From Litchfieldella qijiaojingensis (GTDB lineage Bacteria; Pseudomonadota; Gammaproteobacteria; Pseudomonadales; Halomonadaceae): a stretch of DNA of 64,000 nucleotides. A model generated the notes under the pieces. It searched no databases, had not been told where the DNA came from, and was given only the letters and a program-made list of their open reading frames with translations. Below, piece after piece: positions 1-10,657 of this stretch. Location: NCBI RefSeq assembly GCF_014651875.1, contig NZ_BMXS01000011.1:85202-149201 (forward strand), in the 5' to 3' direction. The position numbers and the translations under genes are program-made. Position 1 is the stretch's first letter, and each line of letters begins with the position of its first letter.

Positions 1-1
1 C

Positions 2-322
2 ATCGACCGTGCCTCACGCTGGGCGATCTTCCGTTATATCCAACTACCCAAGCTGACCAACGTGCTGGTGATCGGCATCCTGCTGCGTTTCATGCACTCG
101 TTCATGATCTATGCCGAGCCCTTCGTGCTGACCGGCGGAGGCCCAGGCAGTTCGACCACCTTCCTCAGTCAGGCGCTGGCCATCATGGCTACCGCTCAGT
201 TCGATGTCGGACCCTCGGCGGCATTCTCGTTGATCTATTTCCTGATCATCTTGCTGGTCAGCTGGGTGTTCTACACCGCCATCATGAACATGCAAAAAGA
301 CAAGAAAGACGGAGGGGCCTGA
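2..322 (+). CDS. glpP: Glycerol ABC transporter permease, C-terminal part (GlpP-like)
   Basis: The reading frame is open from the first bases of the window, so the 5' end of the gene is missing. The visible 106 residues are the C-terminal half of a MalF-type inner-membrane permease. An EAA-loop remnant (IFRYIQLPKLTN) is followed by two hydrophobic segments. It pairs with the next permease to form the membrane channel. Assignment to glycerol rather than another polyol or sugar rests on the neighbours: a DUF2160 protein, a large binding protein and glpD, the arrangement known from the rhizobial glpSTPQV glycerol operon. The ATPase genes expected upstream are outside the window. Confidence 0.85.
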   Translation: MDRASRWAIFRYIQLPKLTNVLVIGILLRFMHSFMIYAEPFVLTGGGPGSSTTFLSQALAIMATAQFDVGPSAAFSLIYFLIILLVSWVFYTAIMNMQKDKKDGGA

Positions 323-323
323 G

Positions 324-1253
324 ATGAATGATTCCACCCGTTCGGCAACGCAGGCGGTACCTGGACAGGTCACGGTCGAAGGCCAAGCGAAGCCCGTCCA
401 GGCCACGATTCAAAGCCAAGCGAAGCCCGTCATCAAGGTGGCAAAACGCCCCTCGCATACCCGCTCCAGGGTACTGATGATGGTTTATATCGTCTTCGTG
501 ATGCTACCGATCTACTGGCTGCTGAACATGTCCTTCCAGACCAACAGTGAGATCCTTGGCGAGCTGACGTTCTGGCCCCAGGACTTCACGCTGGAGAACT
601 ATGCCAATATCTTCAGCGATGCAAATTGGTACATGGGGTATGTGAACTCCATCACCTATGTACTGATGAACATGCTGATCAGCATCATGGTAGCGTTGCC
701 GGCAGCTTATGCCTTCAGTCGCTATCAGTTCATCGGTGACAAGCATCTGTTCTTTTGGCTACTGACCAACCTGATGGCACCGCCCGCGGTGTTCCTGCTG
801 CCCTATTTCCAGCTCTATTACACGGTGGGACTTTTCGACACCCATATTGCCGTGGCGCTGGCCCATTGCTTGTTCAACATTCCGTTGGCGGTGTGGATTC
901 TCGAGGGCTTCATGAGCAGCGTGCCCAAGGAGATCGACGAAACGGCCTTCATCGACGGCTACAGCTTCCCCAAGTTCTTCGTCAAGATCTTCATTCCCAT
1001 GATTCGTTCAGGTATCGGCGTGACGCTGTTCTTCCTGTTCATGTTCTCGTGGGTGGAACTGCTGCTGGCTCGTACGCTGACATCCACCAATGCCCAGCCG
1101 ATCGCTTCGGTAATGACGCGGACCTCCACGGCTTCGGGTATCGATTGGGGCACGCTTGCGGCTGCTGGGGTGCTGACCATCCTGCCGGGCATCGTGGTGG
1201 TCTATTTCGTTCGCAACCACATCGCCAAGGGCTTCGCCCTGGGCCGTACCTGA
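324..1253 (+). CDS. glpQ: Glycerol ABC transporter permease (GlpQ-like, MalG type)
   Basis: 309 residues, a normal length for MalG-type permeases. A basic, repetitive cytoplasmic N-terminus (about residues 1-50, with three QAKPV-like repeats) precedes six predicted membrane segments. The EAA loop is visible around EIDETAFIDGYSFPKFFVKI. The ATG follows the upstream stop by one base and has a GGAGGGG ribosome site, so the two permeases are translationally coupled. The name follows the rhizobial glycerol system and should not be confused with the glycerophosphodiesterase GlpQ. Substrate is inferred from context. Confidence 0.88.
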   Translation: MNDSTRSATQAVPGQVTVEGQAKPVQATIQSQAKPVIKVAKRPSHTRSRVLMMVYIVFVMLPIYWLLNMSFQTNSEILGELTFWPQDFTLENYANIFSDANWYMGYVNSITYVLMNMLISIMVALPAAYAFSRYQFIGDKHLFFWLLTNLMAPPAVFLLPYFQLYYTVGLFDTHIAVALAHCLFNIPLAVWILEGFMSSVPKEIDETAFIDGYSFPKFFVKIFIPMIRSGIGVTLFFLFMFSWVELLLARTLTSTNAQPIASVMTRTSTASGIDWGTLAAAGVLTILPGIVVVYFVRNHIAKGFALGRT

Positions 1254-1267
1254 AGGGAGGAAACGCC

Positions 1268-1540
1268 ATGTCCTGGATGGTCTGGACGCTGCCCACGGCA
1301 ATCTTTTTCGCCACCATCGCCACCTTGCTGGCCGGGATGACAGCCTGGGAAGTGGTCTCTCCCTCGGTCGAGCGCAAGGGCTTTCTGCCTATCGCCACCA
1401 CTCGCGGTGACCGCTTGTTCATTGGTTTGTTGTCCGCCGCTTATCTCCATCTGGTGGTAGTGGGCTTCACGCCGCTGAGCATCTGGCTGGCTCTGGGAGT
1501 GTCGGTGCTTTGGATGCTGGTACTGATGCGCTGGGGCTGA
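1268..1540 (+). CDS. DUF2160 small membrane protein of the glycerol ABC operon
   Basis: 90 residues with three hydrophobic stretches and a short soluble loop between the first two (EVVSPSVERKGFLP). It matches the DUF2160 type found between the permease and binding-protein genes of glycerol ABC operons. The start is the ATG after AAGGGAGGAAACGCC; a longer open frame upstream is only the shadow of the permease. Its role is not known; an accessory membrane part of the transporter is a reasonable guess. Confidence 0.85.
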   Translation: MSWMVWTLPTAIFFATIATLLAGMTAWEVVSPSVERKGFLPIATTRGDRLFIGLLSAAYLHLVVVGFTPLSIWLALGVSVLWMLVLMRWG

Positions 1541-1597
1541 ATCACGATCATGGAGCTGTTTCATCAGGGACGAACCACAATTCACGAAGAGGTCATC

Positions 1598-3337
<1,740 letters not shown>

Positions 3338-3419
3338 TGACGCTCGAGCGGGTCGTTCGCGGCCCGCTCTCCAGAGTCTTTCGCGAGAAAGAGGGAACCG
3401 GTTGCTCGAACGGGACCAA

Positions 3420-3448
3420 GGCCCCGCAACGAGCGGGGCCTTTGCTTT
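3420..3448 (+). terminator. Rho-independent terminator after glpV
   Basis: A perfect 8-bp stem GGCCCCGC / GCGGGGCC with a 5-base loop is followed by TTTGCTTT. It ends the transporter operon 14 bp before the start of glpD, so glpD is expressed from read-through or from its own promoter. Confidence 0.85.
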
Positions 3449-3462
3449 GAGAAGGGCCGCAC

Positions 3463-5148
3463 ATGCAACTTCGTCAGAACAATCTTCGCAAGCTTTCCGA
3501 CAGGGCCTACGATGTCCTGATTGTCGGTGGCGGCATCAATGGTGCCGCTTCGGCGGCCGCATTGGCGGGCAAGGGCGTCAGGGTGGCGCTGATCGATCGC
3601 GGCGATTTCGCGGGCAGCACCAGCATGCATTCCTCCAATCTGGTCTGGGGGGGCATCAAGTACATGGAAAGCTATGACTTTGCCCTGGTGCGCAAGTTGT
3701 GCAAGAGCCGCAATCACCTGATCAAGAGTTACCCTTCCACGGTGCAGGAGATCCGTTTCCTGACCACCGTCGGCGAAGGGTTCCGCTATCACCCGCGTTA
3801 TCTGTGGGCTGGGAGCTGGCTGTACTGGTTGATGGGCAGTGGCTTCACCCGCATGCCTCGATTCCTGTCGCCGTCACGGATCAAGGCCATGGAGGAGATC
3901 ATCAATACCGAGGAGTGCGTGGGAGGCTTCGAATATTCCGACGCCTACCTGCATGACAACGATGCGCGCTTCGTCTTCAACTTCATACGCAGCGCCATCG
4001 ATCATGGCGCCGTAGTGGCCAACTACGTCGAATCCCTTGGCGCACGGCGTGAGGGGGACGAATGGATCACCAAGGCTCGCAACGTGATGGATGGCACGAC
4101 CTTCGAGATCCGTTCCAAGGTGTTGATCAACGCCGCTGGCCCCAGCGTGGACGAGCACAATGCGCTGACCGGGCAGCACACCTCGCATCGACACGTCTAT
4201 TCCAAGGGCATTCACCTGATCGTGCCTCGGCTCACGCGAAACAAGCGAGTACTTGCGTTCTTCGCCGACGATGGACGGCTGTTCTTCGTCATCCCCATGG
4301 GGCGACGTACCTGCATCGGTACTACGGATACCCGAGTGGATGGCCCCGACGTGCATGTCACCGACGACGATATCCGTTTCGTGCTGGATAACATCAACAA
4401 GCGCCTGAGTCTCGACCGGCCGCTAGGCAAGGCGGATATCATCGCCACCCGTTGCGGGGTCAGGCCGCTGGTGGTCGAGAGCAACTCGGGGGGAGGGCGC
4501 GACTTCCTGCAACTTTCGCGCAAGCATGCCATCGACAAGGATGACGCGGCAGCGCATCTCAGCATCTACGGCGGCAAGCTCACCGATTGCCTCAACGTAG
4601 GCAACGAGATCGTCGAGGCCGTGCATCGGTTCGGCGTGAACATCCCCTACCCGAGCTACCACTGGTACGGGGAGCCTCCCCGCCAGGTGCGCGACGAATT
4701 CTTCCACCAGGCGCGCCTCATGGACTTGGACAGCCAGACATCGGATGAGGCTTCCGAGGTACTGAGTACCCGGTTATGGCGGCGTTATGGCACCCGCGCT
4801 CTCGAAATGCTGGAAGAGATCCGCGAGGACCCGCGTCAGGCGGAAGTGCTGATCGAAGGCACGGAATATCTGCGCTGCGAGATCCACCAGGCCGAACGCC
4901 GCGAGATGATCACCAAGCTGGAGGATTTCCTGCGGCGCCGGTCGAAGATCGCCCAAGTGGTGCGCCCCGAGGATATCCGTCGCTCGCCGGGGCTAATGGA
5001 GGCCTGCGAGATTCTGTTCGGCGGCTTGGCGCGGGACAAGCTGGAGGAGTACTTCGCCGCACGGCACGAGCCGTCGGCGCCGGAATCCTTGAGTATCGGT
5101 TCCCACGCCGACAATCCGGCACATTCCGAGACCTTGAGGTGGGAGTGA
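3463..5148 (+). CDS. glpD: Glycerol-3-phosphate dehydrogenase (GlpD)
   Basis: 561 residues. It oxidises sn-glycerol 3-phosphate to dihydroxyacetone phosphate and passes electrons through FAD to quinone at the inner membrane. The FAD-binding motif VGGGINGAA is at about residues 21-29, followed by the family pattern GSTSMHSSNLVWGGIKYMES and, later, the conserved GKLTDCLNVG segment near residue 375. The C-terminal helical domain is present, so the gene is complete and slightly longer than the roughly 500-residue enterobacterial enzyme. It lies just downstream of glycerol uptake genes. glpK is not in the window. Confidence 0.96.
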   Translation: MQLRQNNLRKLSDRAYDVLIVGGGINGAASAAALAGKGVRVALIDRGDFAGSTSMHSSNLVWGGIKYMESYDFALVRKLCKSRNHLIKSYPSTVQEIRFLTTVGEGFRYHPRYLWAGSWLYWLMGSGFTRMPRFLSPSRIKAMEEIINTEECVGGFEYSDAYLHDNDARFVFNFIRSAIDHGAVVANYVESLGARREGDEWITKARNVMDGTTFEIRSKVLINAAGPSVDEHNALTGQHTSHRHVYSKGIHLIVPRLTRNKRVLAFFADDGRLFFVIPMGRRTCIGTTDTRVDGPDVHVTDDDIRFVLDNINKRLSLDRPLGKADIIATRCGVRPLVVESNSGGGRDFLQLSRKHAIDKDDAAAHLSIYGGKLTDCLNVGNEIVEAVHRFGVNIPYPSYHWYGEPPRQVRDEFFHQARLMDLDSQTSDEASEVLSTRLWRRYGTRALEMLEEIREDPRQAEVLIEGTEYLRCEIHQAERREMITKLEDFLRRRSKIAQVVRPEDIRRSPGLMEACEILFGGLARDKLEEYFAARHEPSAPESLSIGSHADNPAHSETLRWE

Positions 5149-5173
5149 CGGCCTGGGGCGTTGGCATGATGAC

Positions 5174-5641
5174 TCAGTCGTGGCGGTAACGGTAGTAGAT
5201 CGCTTCATCCTTGCGTGGCCCTTCGATGCGCCAGTTCAGGTCGAAGCCATCGGGGTGTAGCGTCAGGTGAGCCGCGTAACGGTCATCACCGCACACGTGG
5301 GCATCGCGGCTGACCAGTGTCGTCGATGTCCCGGGCTCGGAGACGACCAGGTCGAACAACCATACGGCCTGGTCGGCGCCACGGCGCTCGTGGAAGAGTC
5401 TCAGTCGGTCGCTTTCCACCTCCCAGCGGTAGACATTGGTGAAGGCCACCGCCCGGGCCTTGCCTTCGGGCACGAAGCGGCCCTGTTCATGGAAGCGCAC
5501 GATATTGCCGATCGTGGTCGTTTCCACCGTGCCGTGCCCCCGGCCCGACCAGGCGCAGCGTGAGTTCGGCCCCGACCGGGAAGAAAAGTCCAGCCGGCGG
5601 ATTGTCGTCAGCCGGGGGGTGAGGCGTATAATCGCTGTCAA
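5174..5641 (-). CDS. DUF6314-like conserved protein
   Basis: 155 residues. It resembles the DUF6314 family: a start of the type LDFSSRSGP, a central YRWEVESDRLRLFHERRG segment, a DAHVCGDDRYAAHL segment and a terminal WRIEGPRKDEAIYYRYRH. No catalytic residues are assigned to the family and the function is unknown. The start lies in the same 24-bp gap as the divergent transporter gene, so the two genes may share a promoter region. The N-terminal 15 residues are uncertain. Confidence 0.7.
   Translation of the reverse strand: MTAIIRLTPRLTTIRRLDFSSRSGPNSRCAWSGRGHGTVETTTIGNIVRFHEQGRFVPEGKARAVAFTNVYRWEVESDRLRLFHERRGADQAVWLFDLVVSEPGTSTTLVSRDAHVCGDDRYAAHLTLHPDGFDLNWRIEGPRKDEAIYYRYRHD
5602..5632 (+). 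promoter_or_regulatory. Candidate sigma-70 promoter for the DMT transporter gene
   Basis: A perfect TATAAT at 5627-5632 lies 33 bp before the ATG at 5666. The -35 match (TTGTCG at 5602-5607) is weak and the 19-bp spacer is long. It overlaps the 5' end of the divergent DUF6314-like gene. Confidence 0.4.
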
Positions 5642-5665
5642 CTTTGCCTCTCTCGGGAGTTCACC

Positions 5666-6538
5666 ATGGGTTATCTGGTCGGCGTCACGGCGCTGTGGGC
5701 CTTCTCGTTCTCGCTGATCGGCGTCTACCTGTCGGGGCAGGTGGATAGCTATTTCGCGGTATTGACCCGTATCGCGCTGGCGTCGCTGCTGTTCATACCT
5801 TTCCTGCGGCCGCGAATGCTAGGGCATCGCCACATATTGGCGTTGATGGGAATCGGTGCCATCCAGCTTGGGCTGATGTATGTCTTCTTCTATCAGTCGT
5901 TCTTGCTGTTGTCCGTACCTGAAGTGCTGTTGTTCACCATCTTCACTCCGTTCTACGTGACCCTGATCGACGACGCCATGGAGGGTCGCTTCACGCCATT
6001 CTACCTGCTCACGGCAGCCTTTGCCGTGGCCGGGGCCGCGGTGATCCGCTATCAAGGGGTGGGCAGCGATTTCTGGCTCGGCTTCCTGGTAGTACAGGGT
6101 GCCAATGCTTGTTTCGCCCTTGGCCAGGTCGCCTATCGACATCTCGCTTTGCGGCTGCCCGAGGGGCTCCCACAGCACAGCGTGTTCGGCTGGTTCTATT
6201 TGGGGGCGCTGGCGCTGGCAGTGATCGCCTTCGGCCTATTCGGCAATTCGCAAATGCTGCCGACCACCGGCGTGCAGTGGGGAGTGCTGGCCTGGTTGGG
6301 CCTGGCGGCCTCCGGCCTGGGCTACTTCCTGTGGAACAAGGGCGCAACGCTGGTGGATGCCGGTGCGCTGGCGATCATGAACAACGCGCTGATCCCGGCT
6401 GGGCTGCTGGTCAACCTGCTGATCTGGAACCGCGATGCCGACTTGCCGCGCTTGGCGCTGGGCGGCGCGATCATCGTCGTTTCGCTGCTGGTCAACGAAT
6501 GGTGGGTCAAGCGTCGTCACGCCGCGTCGCCGGCCTGA
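5666..6538 (+). CDS. EamA/DMT-family transporter
   Basis: 290 residues with ten hydrophobic segments in two EamA repeats, the usual drug/metabolite transporter architecture. The second half carries the typical LAWLGLAASGLGYFLWNKGATLVDAGALAIMNN pattern. It has some resemblance to the E. coli YigM (biotin carrier) subgroup but the substrate cannot be read from sequence. The ATG follows CGGGAG. It stands alone, divergent from the DUF6314-like gene and followed by nadK. Confidence 0.87.
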   Translation: MGYLVGVTALWAFSFSLIGVYLSGQVDSYFAVLTRIALASLLFIPFLRPRMLGHRHILALMGIGAIQLGLMYVFFYQSFLLLSVPEVLLFTIFTPFYVTLIDDAMEGRFTPFYLLTAAFAVAGAAVIRYQGVGSDFWLGFLVVQGANACFALGQVAYRHLALRLPEGLPQHSVFGWFYLGALALAVIAFGLFGNSQMLPTTGVQWGVLAWLGLAASGLGYFLWNKGATLVDAGALAIMNNALIPAGLLVNLLIWNRDADLPRLALGGAIIVVSLLVNEWWVKRRHAASPA

Positions 6539-6607
6539 CGGGCATCGGTTTGCCCGAGGGCGGACGACCCCGCATAATGACCAGCCTCGATGGGAGAGGC
6601 TGAGTCC

Positions 6608-7489
6608 ATGACATCCTTCAAGAATATCGGGCTGATTGGTCGGTTGGGCAGTGCCAAGGTCGTCGACACGCTCAAGCGGCTGATCCGCTTCCTCGCTGCT
6701 GGTGATTACCATGTCATTATCGAAGATCGCACCGCGACGGTACTGCTCGATCATGGCCAGCAGGAAGCCAGCGGGCACATGCTCGGTGAGATCTGCGATC
6801 TGGTGATCGTGGTCGGCGGTGACGGTAGCTTGCTGAGAGCGGCAAGGACTCTGTGCCGCACCGGTACGCCGGTGTTAGGTGTCAATCGCGGACGTCTGGG
6901 CTTTCTCACCGATATTTCTCCCGACGAACTGGAAGAGAAGGTCGGCGAGGTGCTGGCTGGACATTACGAGATCGAGGAGCGCTTTCTGCTCGATGCCGAG
7001 GTCTATCGCGACGACGCGTTGGTGGGCACCGCCGAGGCGCTCAACGATGTGGTCGTCCACCCCGGCAAGGCCGTGCGCATGATCGAGTTCGAGCTATTCA
7101 TCGATGGCCAGTTCGTCTATAGCCAGCGCAGCGACGGTTTGATCATCGCCACCCCCACCGGCTCCACGGCCTATGCGCTTTCAGGGGGCGGTCCCATCGT
7201 GCATCCGCGTATCGATGCCATCACCCTGGTGCCGATGTTTCCGCACACCCTCTCGAGCCGCCCGATCGTCGTCGATGCCGGCAGCGAGATCCGCATCCAT
7301 ATCGGCGAAACCAACGAGGCATATCCGCATGTCAGTTGCGATGGCCAGACCAAGGTGGTGTCTAAACCGGATGATATTCTCTACGTGCGCCGCAAGCCCC
7401 AGCGTCTGAAGTTGCTACATCCCTACGGCCACAACTTCTACGAAGTCTGTCGCAGCAAACTCGGCTGGAGCAGTCGACTGGGAGAGTGA
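6608..7489 (+). CDS. nadK: NAD kinase
   Basis: 293 residues, the normal length. It phosphorylates NAD to NADP in the cytoplasm. The diacylglycerol-kinase-type GGDGS motif is at residues 70-74 (catalytic D72), with NRGRLGFLTD just after it, NDVVVHPGK in the middle and the TPTGSTAYALSGGGP motif near residue 180. The ATG at 6608 (MTSFKNIGLIGR) has a GGGAGAGG site 10 bp upstream and fits the family start better than an in-frame codon 18 bp earlier. The gene ends one base before the next start, so the two are coupled. Confidence 0.96.
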   Translation: MTSFKNIGLIGRLGSAKVVDTLKRLIRFLAAGDYHVIIEDRTATVLLDHGQQEASGHMLGEICDLVIVVGGDGSLLRAARTLCRTGTPVLGVNRGRLGFLTDISPDELEEKVGEVLAGHYEIEERFLLDAEVYRDDALVGTAEALNDVVVHPGKAVRMIEFELFIDGQFVYSQRSDGLIIATPTGSTAYALSGGGPIVHPRIDAITLVPMFPHTLSSRPIVVDAGSEIRIHIGETNEAYPHVSCDGQTKVVSKPDDILYVRRKPQRLKLLHPYGHNFYEVCRSKLGWSSRLGE

Positions 7490-7490
7490 G

Positions 7491-8495
7491 GTGACCATCC
7501 ATCCCGATATCGAAGGCTATGACCTGATAGGCGATGTGCACGGTTGTGGCGCCACGTTGGCGGCATTGCTCGAAAAGCTCGGCTACCAGCAACATGAGGG
7601 GGTCTACCGGCATCCGCGACGCCGAGCGATCTTTCTCGGCGACCTGATCGACCGTGGGCCGCATATCCGCCAGGCGGTGACCATTGCCCGGCGCATGGTC
7701 GAGGCGGGCGAAGCGCAGATCGTGATGGGAAACCACGAATACAATGCCCTGGCCTATTGTCGGCGTGCGAAGACCTGCTCGGGGCGTGAGTGGCTGCGTG
7801 AACATACCCCACGACACAATCGAATCATCAACGAAACCCTGGAGCAATACCGCGAACATCCCGTCGAATGGGAGGAAACGCTGGCTTGGTTCATGGACAT
7901 GCCACTGCTTCTCGAGCAGGATGGCCTGCGGGTGGTGCATGCCTGCTGGGATCAACCGTTGATCGACGAGTTTCGACGCCACTATCCCGATGCCCGCATG
8001 ACCGAGGCGTTCCTACAGCAGTCGGTCGAGCCGGGCAGTTTCGCCTTCAAGGTGCTCGACCGCCTGACGCGCGGCAGTCATATCTCGCTGCCCGGCGACA
8101 TCGAGATCCACTCCGGCGATGGCTTCACTCGGCGCAGCTTCCGTGCCCATTTCTGGGCGCGAAATCCCCGGACTTACGGCGACGTCGTGTTCCAGCCCGA
8201 CAACCTCCCCGGCGACCTGGAACTGCGCCCGCTGACCGAGGCGGAACGTGACAGACTGAGTTATTACGGTCCCGAGGAGCCTCCGCTATTCATCGGTCAC
8301 TACTGGTGCGAAGGCATTCCTGCCTTGCCGGCACCCAATATCGCCTGCCTCGACTACAGCGCGGTCAAGTTCGGGCGCTTGGTGGCATATCGCTGGAGTG
8401 GGGAGCGGCGGTTGGATGCCAACCACTTCGTGTGGATTCGAGTTCCGCAGGAAGAGTGGGCCAGGCCTTGGCCTTGGGAGATCGATTTCGACTGA
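7491..8495 (+). CDS. Calcineurin-like metallophosphatase
   Basis: 334 residues. The metallophosphoesterase motifs are all present: GDVHGC at residues 14-19, GDLIDRGP at 50-57 and GNHE at 80-83, with a later GHYW histidine motif. This resembles ApaH/PrpE-type enzymes, which cleave diadenosine polyphosphates or phosphoproteins, but the substrate is not assigned. The start is a GTG after GGGAGAGTGAG, one base after the nadK stop. Confidence 0.88.
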   Translation: MTIHPDIEGYDLIGDVHGCGATLAALLEKLGYQQHEGVYRHPRRRAIFLGDLIDRGPHIRQAVTIARRMVEAGEAQIVMGNHEYNALAYCRRAKTCSGREWLREHTPRHNRIINETLEQYREHPVEWEETLAWFMDMPLLLEQDGLRVVHACWDQPLIDEFRRHYPDARMTEAFLQQSVEPGSFAFKVLDRLTRGSHISLPGDIEIHSGDGFTRRSFRAHFWARNPRTYGDVVFQPDNLPGDLELRPLTEAERDRLSYYGPEEPPLFIGHYWCEGIPALPAPNIACLDYSAVKFGRLVAYRWSGERRLDANHFVWIRVPQEEWARPWPWEIDFD

Positions 8496-8630
8496 TGACG
8501 GGCGCTGGGAGACGGTTAGTCGGTTGTTGCGGTGCGATACAAATCATTACACAATTTTTCGTGTTGGGCGTGAACTCGCGGTTGCCGCCGTCGTCAGAGA
8601 AGGTGTTCCCTTGAATGATCCCTTGCTCTT

Positions 8631-8662
8631 ATCCGGCGGCCCCCTCCGCCGGATTTTTCTTT
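8631..8662 (+). terminator. Rho-independent terminator upstream of glpG
   Basis: A perfect 9-bp stem ATCCGGCGG / CCGCCGGAT with a six-base loop is followed by TTTTCT. It lies only 17 bp before the glpG start, so it could also act as an attenuator of the rhomboid gene. Confidence 0.75.
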
Positions 8663-8678
8663 GTCTGAGGGAGAGACT

Positions 8679-9545
8679 ATGTACAAGGTGCTCATGCTGC
8701 CCCGTGACACCGACACCCGCCCCTTGCGGGAGGCATTGTGGGCGCATCGCATCGGTCACCGCTTCACCGAGGACGAGGACGGCTACACGCTGTGGCTGGC
8801 CGATCCCAGGCAGCGTGATCAATTGATGCTACTGCTCGAGCGTTGGCAGCGTGGCGAGCCGCTGATGCCCAAGGGGCGGCAGAGTCGCCGCAAGCTGGCC
8901 GCTTCACCCTTGGCTCGGCCCTTCACGATCGCACCGGTCACCGCCACGTTGCTGGCGTTGTGTCTGGCGGTATTTGGGCTGATGGCGATTCTTGGCGATC
9001 TGGTCATCGCCGTCATGACCATCGTGCCGGTCGGTGTGGCCAATGGTAGCCTGGTGCTCGGCAGCCTGAGCGAGGCCATGGCTTCCGGGCAGGTGTGGCG
9101 GCTGTTCTCGCCAGCGCTGCTGCATTTCGGCTGGATGCACCTGATCTTCAACATGTTGTGGCTGTGGTACTTCGGTCGCCAGATCGAAGCGATCCAGGGC
9201 AGCCGCCATATGTTGATGATCGTCCTGGTCACCGGCGTGGGCGCCAACCTGGCGCAGTATGCCACCGGCACGGTGCTCTTCGGTGGAATGTCCGGCGTCG
9301 ATTTCGCACTGCTCGGCTACGTGTGGCTGATGTCGCGCCGTGTCCCGCACAGCGGCTTCTTTGTGCCGCAGATGCTGGTGGTGTTCATGCTCGGCTGGAT
9401 GATCTTCACCATGACCGATTTCGCGGCCGTGGTCGGTTTCGGCAATGTCGCCAACGAAGCGCATCTGGGTGGCCTGGTCGTGGGCCTGGCGATGGGCTGG
9501 TATTATTCGGGCCGTATGCGCGCCAAACGAGGACAAGATGAGTGA
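8679..9545 (+). CDS. glpG: Rhomboid intramembrane serine protease (GlpG)
   Basis: 288 residues. An N-terminal cytoplasmic domain of about 85 residues is followed by six membrane segments. The catalytic serine is in GGMSGVDF (S205) and the histidine in NEAHLGGL (about H262). HLIFNMLWLWYFG carries the conserved L1-loop/H-N pattern. It cleaves membrane proteins within the bilayer. The ATG at 8679 follows GAGGGAGAG; the frame opens 18 bp earlier but without a good start. Its stop overlaps the next ATG. Confidence 0.93.
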   Translation: MYKVLMLPRDTDTRPLREALWAHRIGHRFTEDEDGYTLWLADPRQRDQLMLLLERWQRGEPLMPKGRQSRRKLAASPLARPFTIAPVTATLLALCLAVFGLMAILGDLVIAVMTIVPVGVANGSLVLGSLSEAMASGQVWRLFSPALLHFGWMHLIFNMLWLWYFGRQIEAIQGSRHMLMIVLVTGVGANLAQYATGTVLFGGMSGVDFALLGYVWLMSRRVPHSGFFVPQMLVVFMLGWMIFTMTDFAAVVGFGNVANEAHLGGLVVGLAMGWYYSGRMRAKRGQDE

Positions 9546-9798
9546 CATGACCTTCGACGATATGATCCGGCACATGACCCCGACCATCTACGAAAGCCTC
9601 AAGCAGGCGGTGGCGTTGCGCAAGTGGCCGGATGGTCGTGTGCTTAGCCCCGAGCAGGTCGAACTGTGCCTGGAGGCGGTGATCAAGTACGAAATCGAAC
9701 ACGAGGTGGCGCCGGAGAGCCGTGTTGGTTATCTGGAGCACGCGGGTTGTGGCGGCAGCGATAGTGACGAGGGAGATGGCATCAAGTGGGTGAATTGA
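9538..9798 (+). CDS. DUF1315 (YeaC-like) protein
   Basis: 86 residues: an opening MTFDDMIRHMTPTIYESLKQAV and a central ALRKWPDGRVLSPEQVELCLEAVIKYE typical of the YeaC/DUF1315 family, with a short acidic tail. Function unknown. The ATG overlaps the last codons of glpG by 8 bp and the gene overlaps the following one by 13 bp, so the three are one operon. Confidence 0.87.
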   Translation: MSDMTFDDMIRHMTPTIYESLKQAVALRKWPDGRVLSPEQVELCLEAVIKYEIEHEVAPESRVGYLEHAGCGGSDSDEGDGIKWVN

Positions 9799-10634
9799 TC
9801 GATACCTCCCACGAGTGGCGTGGCTGCCTGACCAAGATGGCCATCGAGCCGGGGCAGGGCAGCGAGCCGGCCCGTTATACGCTGCGCGCCGGCGAACATC
9901 GCCTGGCGCTCAATCCGCGCCTGGGCCAGCCTCTGGGGTTGACCTGGACCTCCGCGATCGCTTGCACCCATTGCGGTCGTGCCACCAAGAAGAGCTTCGC
10001 CCAGGGCTACTGCTATCCCTGTTTCAAGACCCTCGCCCAGTGCGACACCTGTATCGTCAAGCCCGAAACCTGCCATTTCTTCGCCGGAACCTGCCGCGAG
10101 CCGCAGTGGGCGGAGCAGCATTGCTTCCAGCCCCATGTGGTCTACCTGGCCAATTCCTCGGGGCTCAAGGTCGGTATCACCCGCAAGAGTCAGCTTCCCA
10201 CCCGCTGGCTGGATCAGGGCGCCGTTCAAGCCCTACCCATTCTGGAAGTCGATACCCGTCAGCAGGCGGGGTTCGCCGAGGTGCTGTTCAAGGAGCAGGT
10301 CTCCGACCGTACCAACTGGCGCGCGATGCTCAAGGGCGAGGTCGAGTCCCTGGATCTGGTCGCCGAGCGCGACCGGCTGCTGGCGCGTCTGGAAAGCGGT
10401 CTGTCCGGGCTGCGCGAGCGCTTCGGCGCCGATGCCATCCGACTGCTCGACGCCAGTCCGGTCGAGCTCGACTATCCCGTCCTGGAGTATCCGCGCAAGA
10501 TCGTCTCGCACAACTTCGACAAGTCCCCCGACGTCGCCGGCACCCTGCTCGGTCTCAAGGGCCAGTACCTGATTTTCGACACCGGGGTGATCAATTTGCG
10601 CAAATTTACCGGCTATGAAGTCGAGGTTCATTAG
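9786..10634 (+). CDS. DUF2797 family protein
   Basis: 282 residues, GTG start. A cysteine-rich region (CTHCGRATKKSFAQGYCYPC, then CDTC and CREPQWAEQHC) probably binds zinc. It is followed by a GIY-YIG-like segment (VYLANSSGLKVGITRK, then PTRWLDQGA) as in DUF2797 proteins. The catalytic role is not established. It is translationally coupled to the DUF1315 gene by a 13-bp overlap. Confidence 0.85.
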   Translation: MGELIDTSHEWRGCLTKMAIEPGQGSEPARYTLRAGEHRLALNPRLGQPLGLTWTSAIACTHCGRATKKSFAQGYCYPCFKTLAQCDTCIVKPETCHFFAGTCREPQWAEQHCFQPHVVYLANSSGLKVGITRKSQLPTRWLDQGAVQALPILEVDTRQQAGFAEVLFKEQVSDRTNWRAMLKGEVESLDLVAERDRLLARLESGLSGLRERFGADAIRLLDASPVELDYPVLEYPRKIVSHNFDKSPDVAGTLLGLKGQYLIFDTGVINLRKFTGYEVEVH

Positions 10635-10657
10635 GCTCTGTACGAAAACTGCCTAGC

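Noticed and set aside
755..1267. N-terminal extension of the DUF2160 gene
   Set aside because: It overlaps the permease in another frame; the ATG at 1268 has its own ribosome site.
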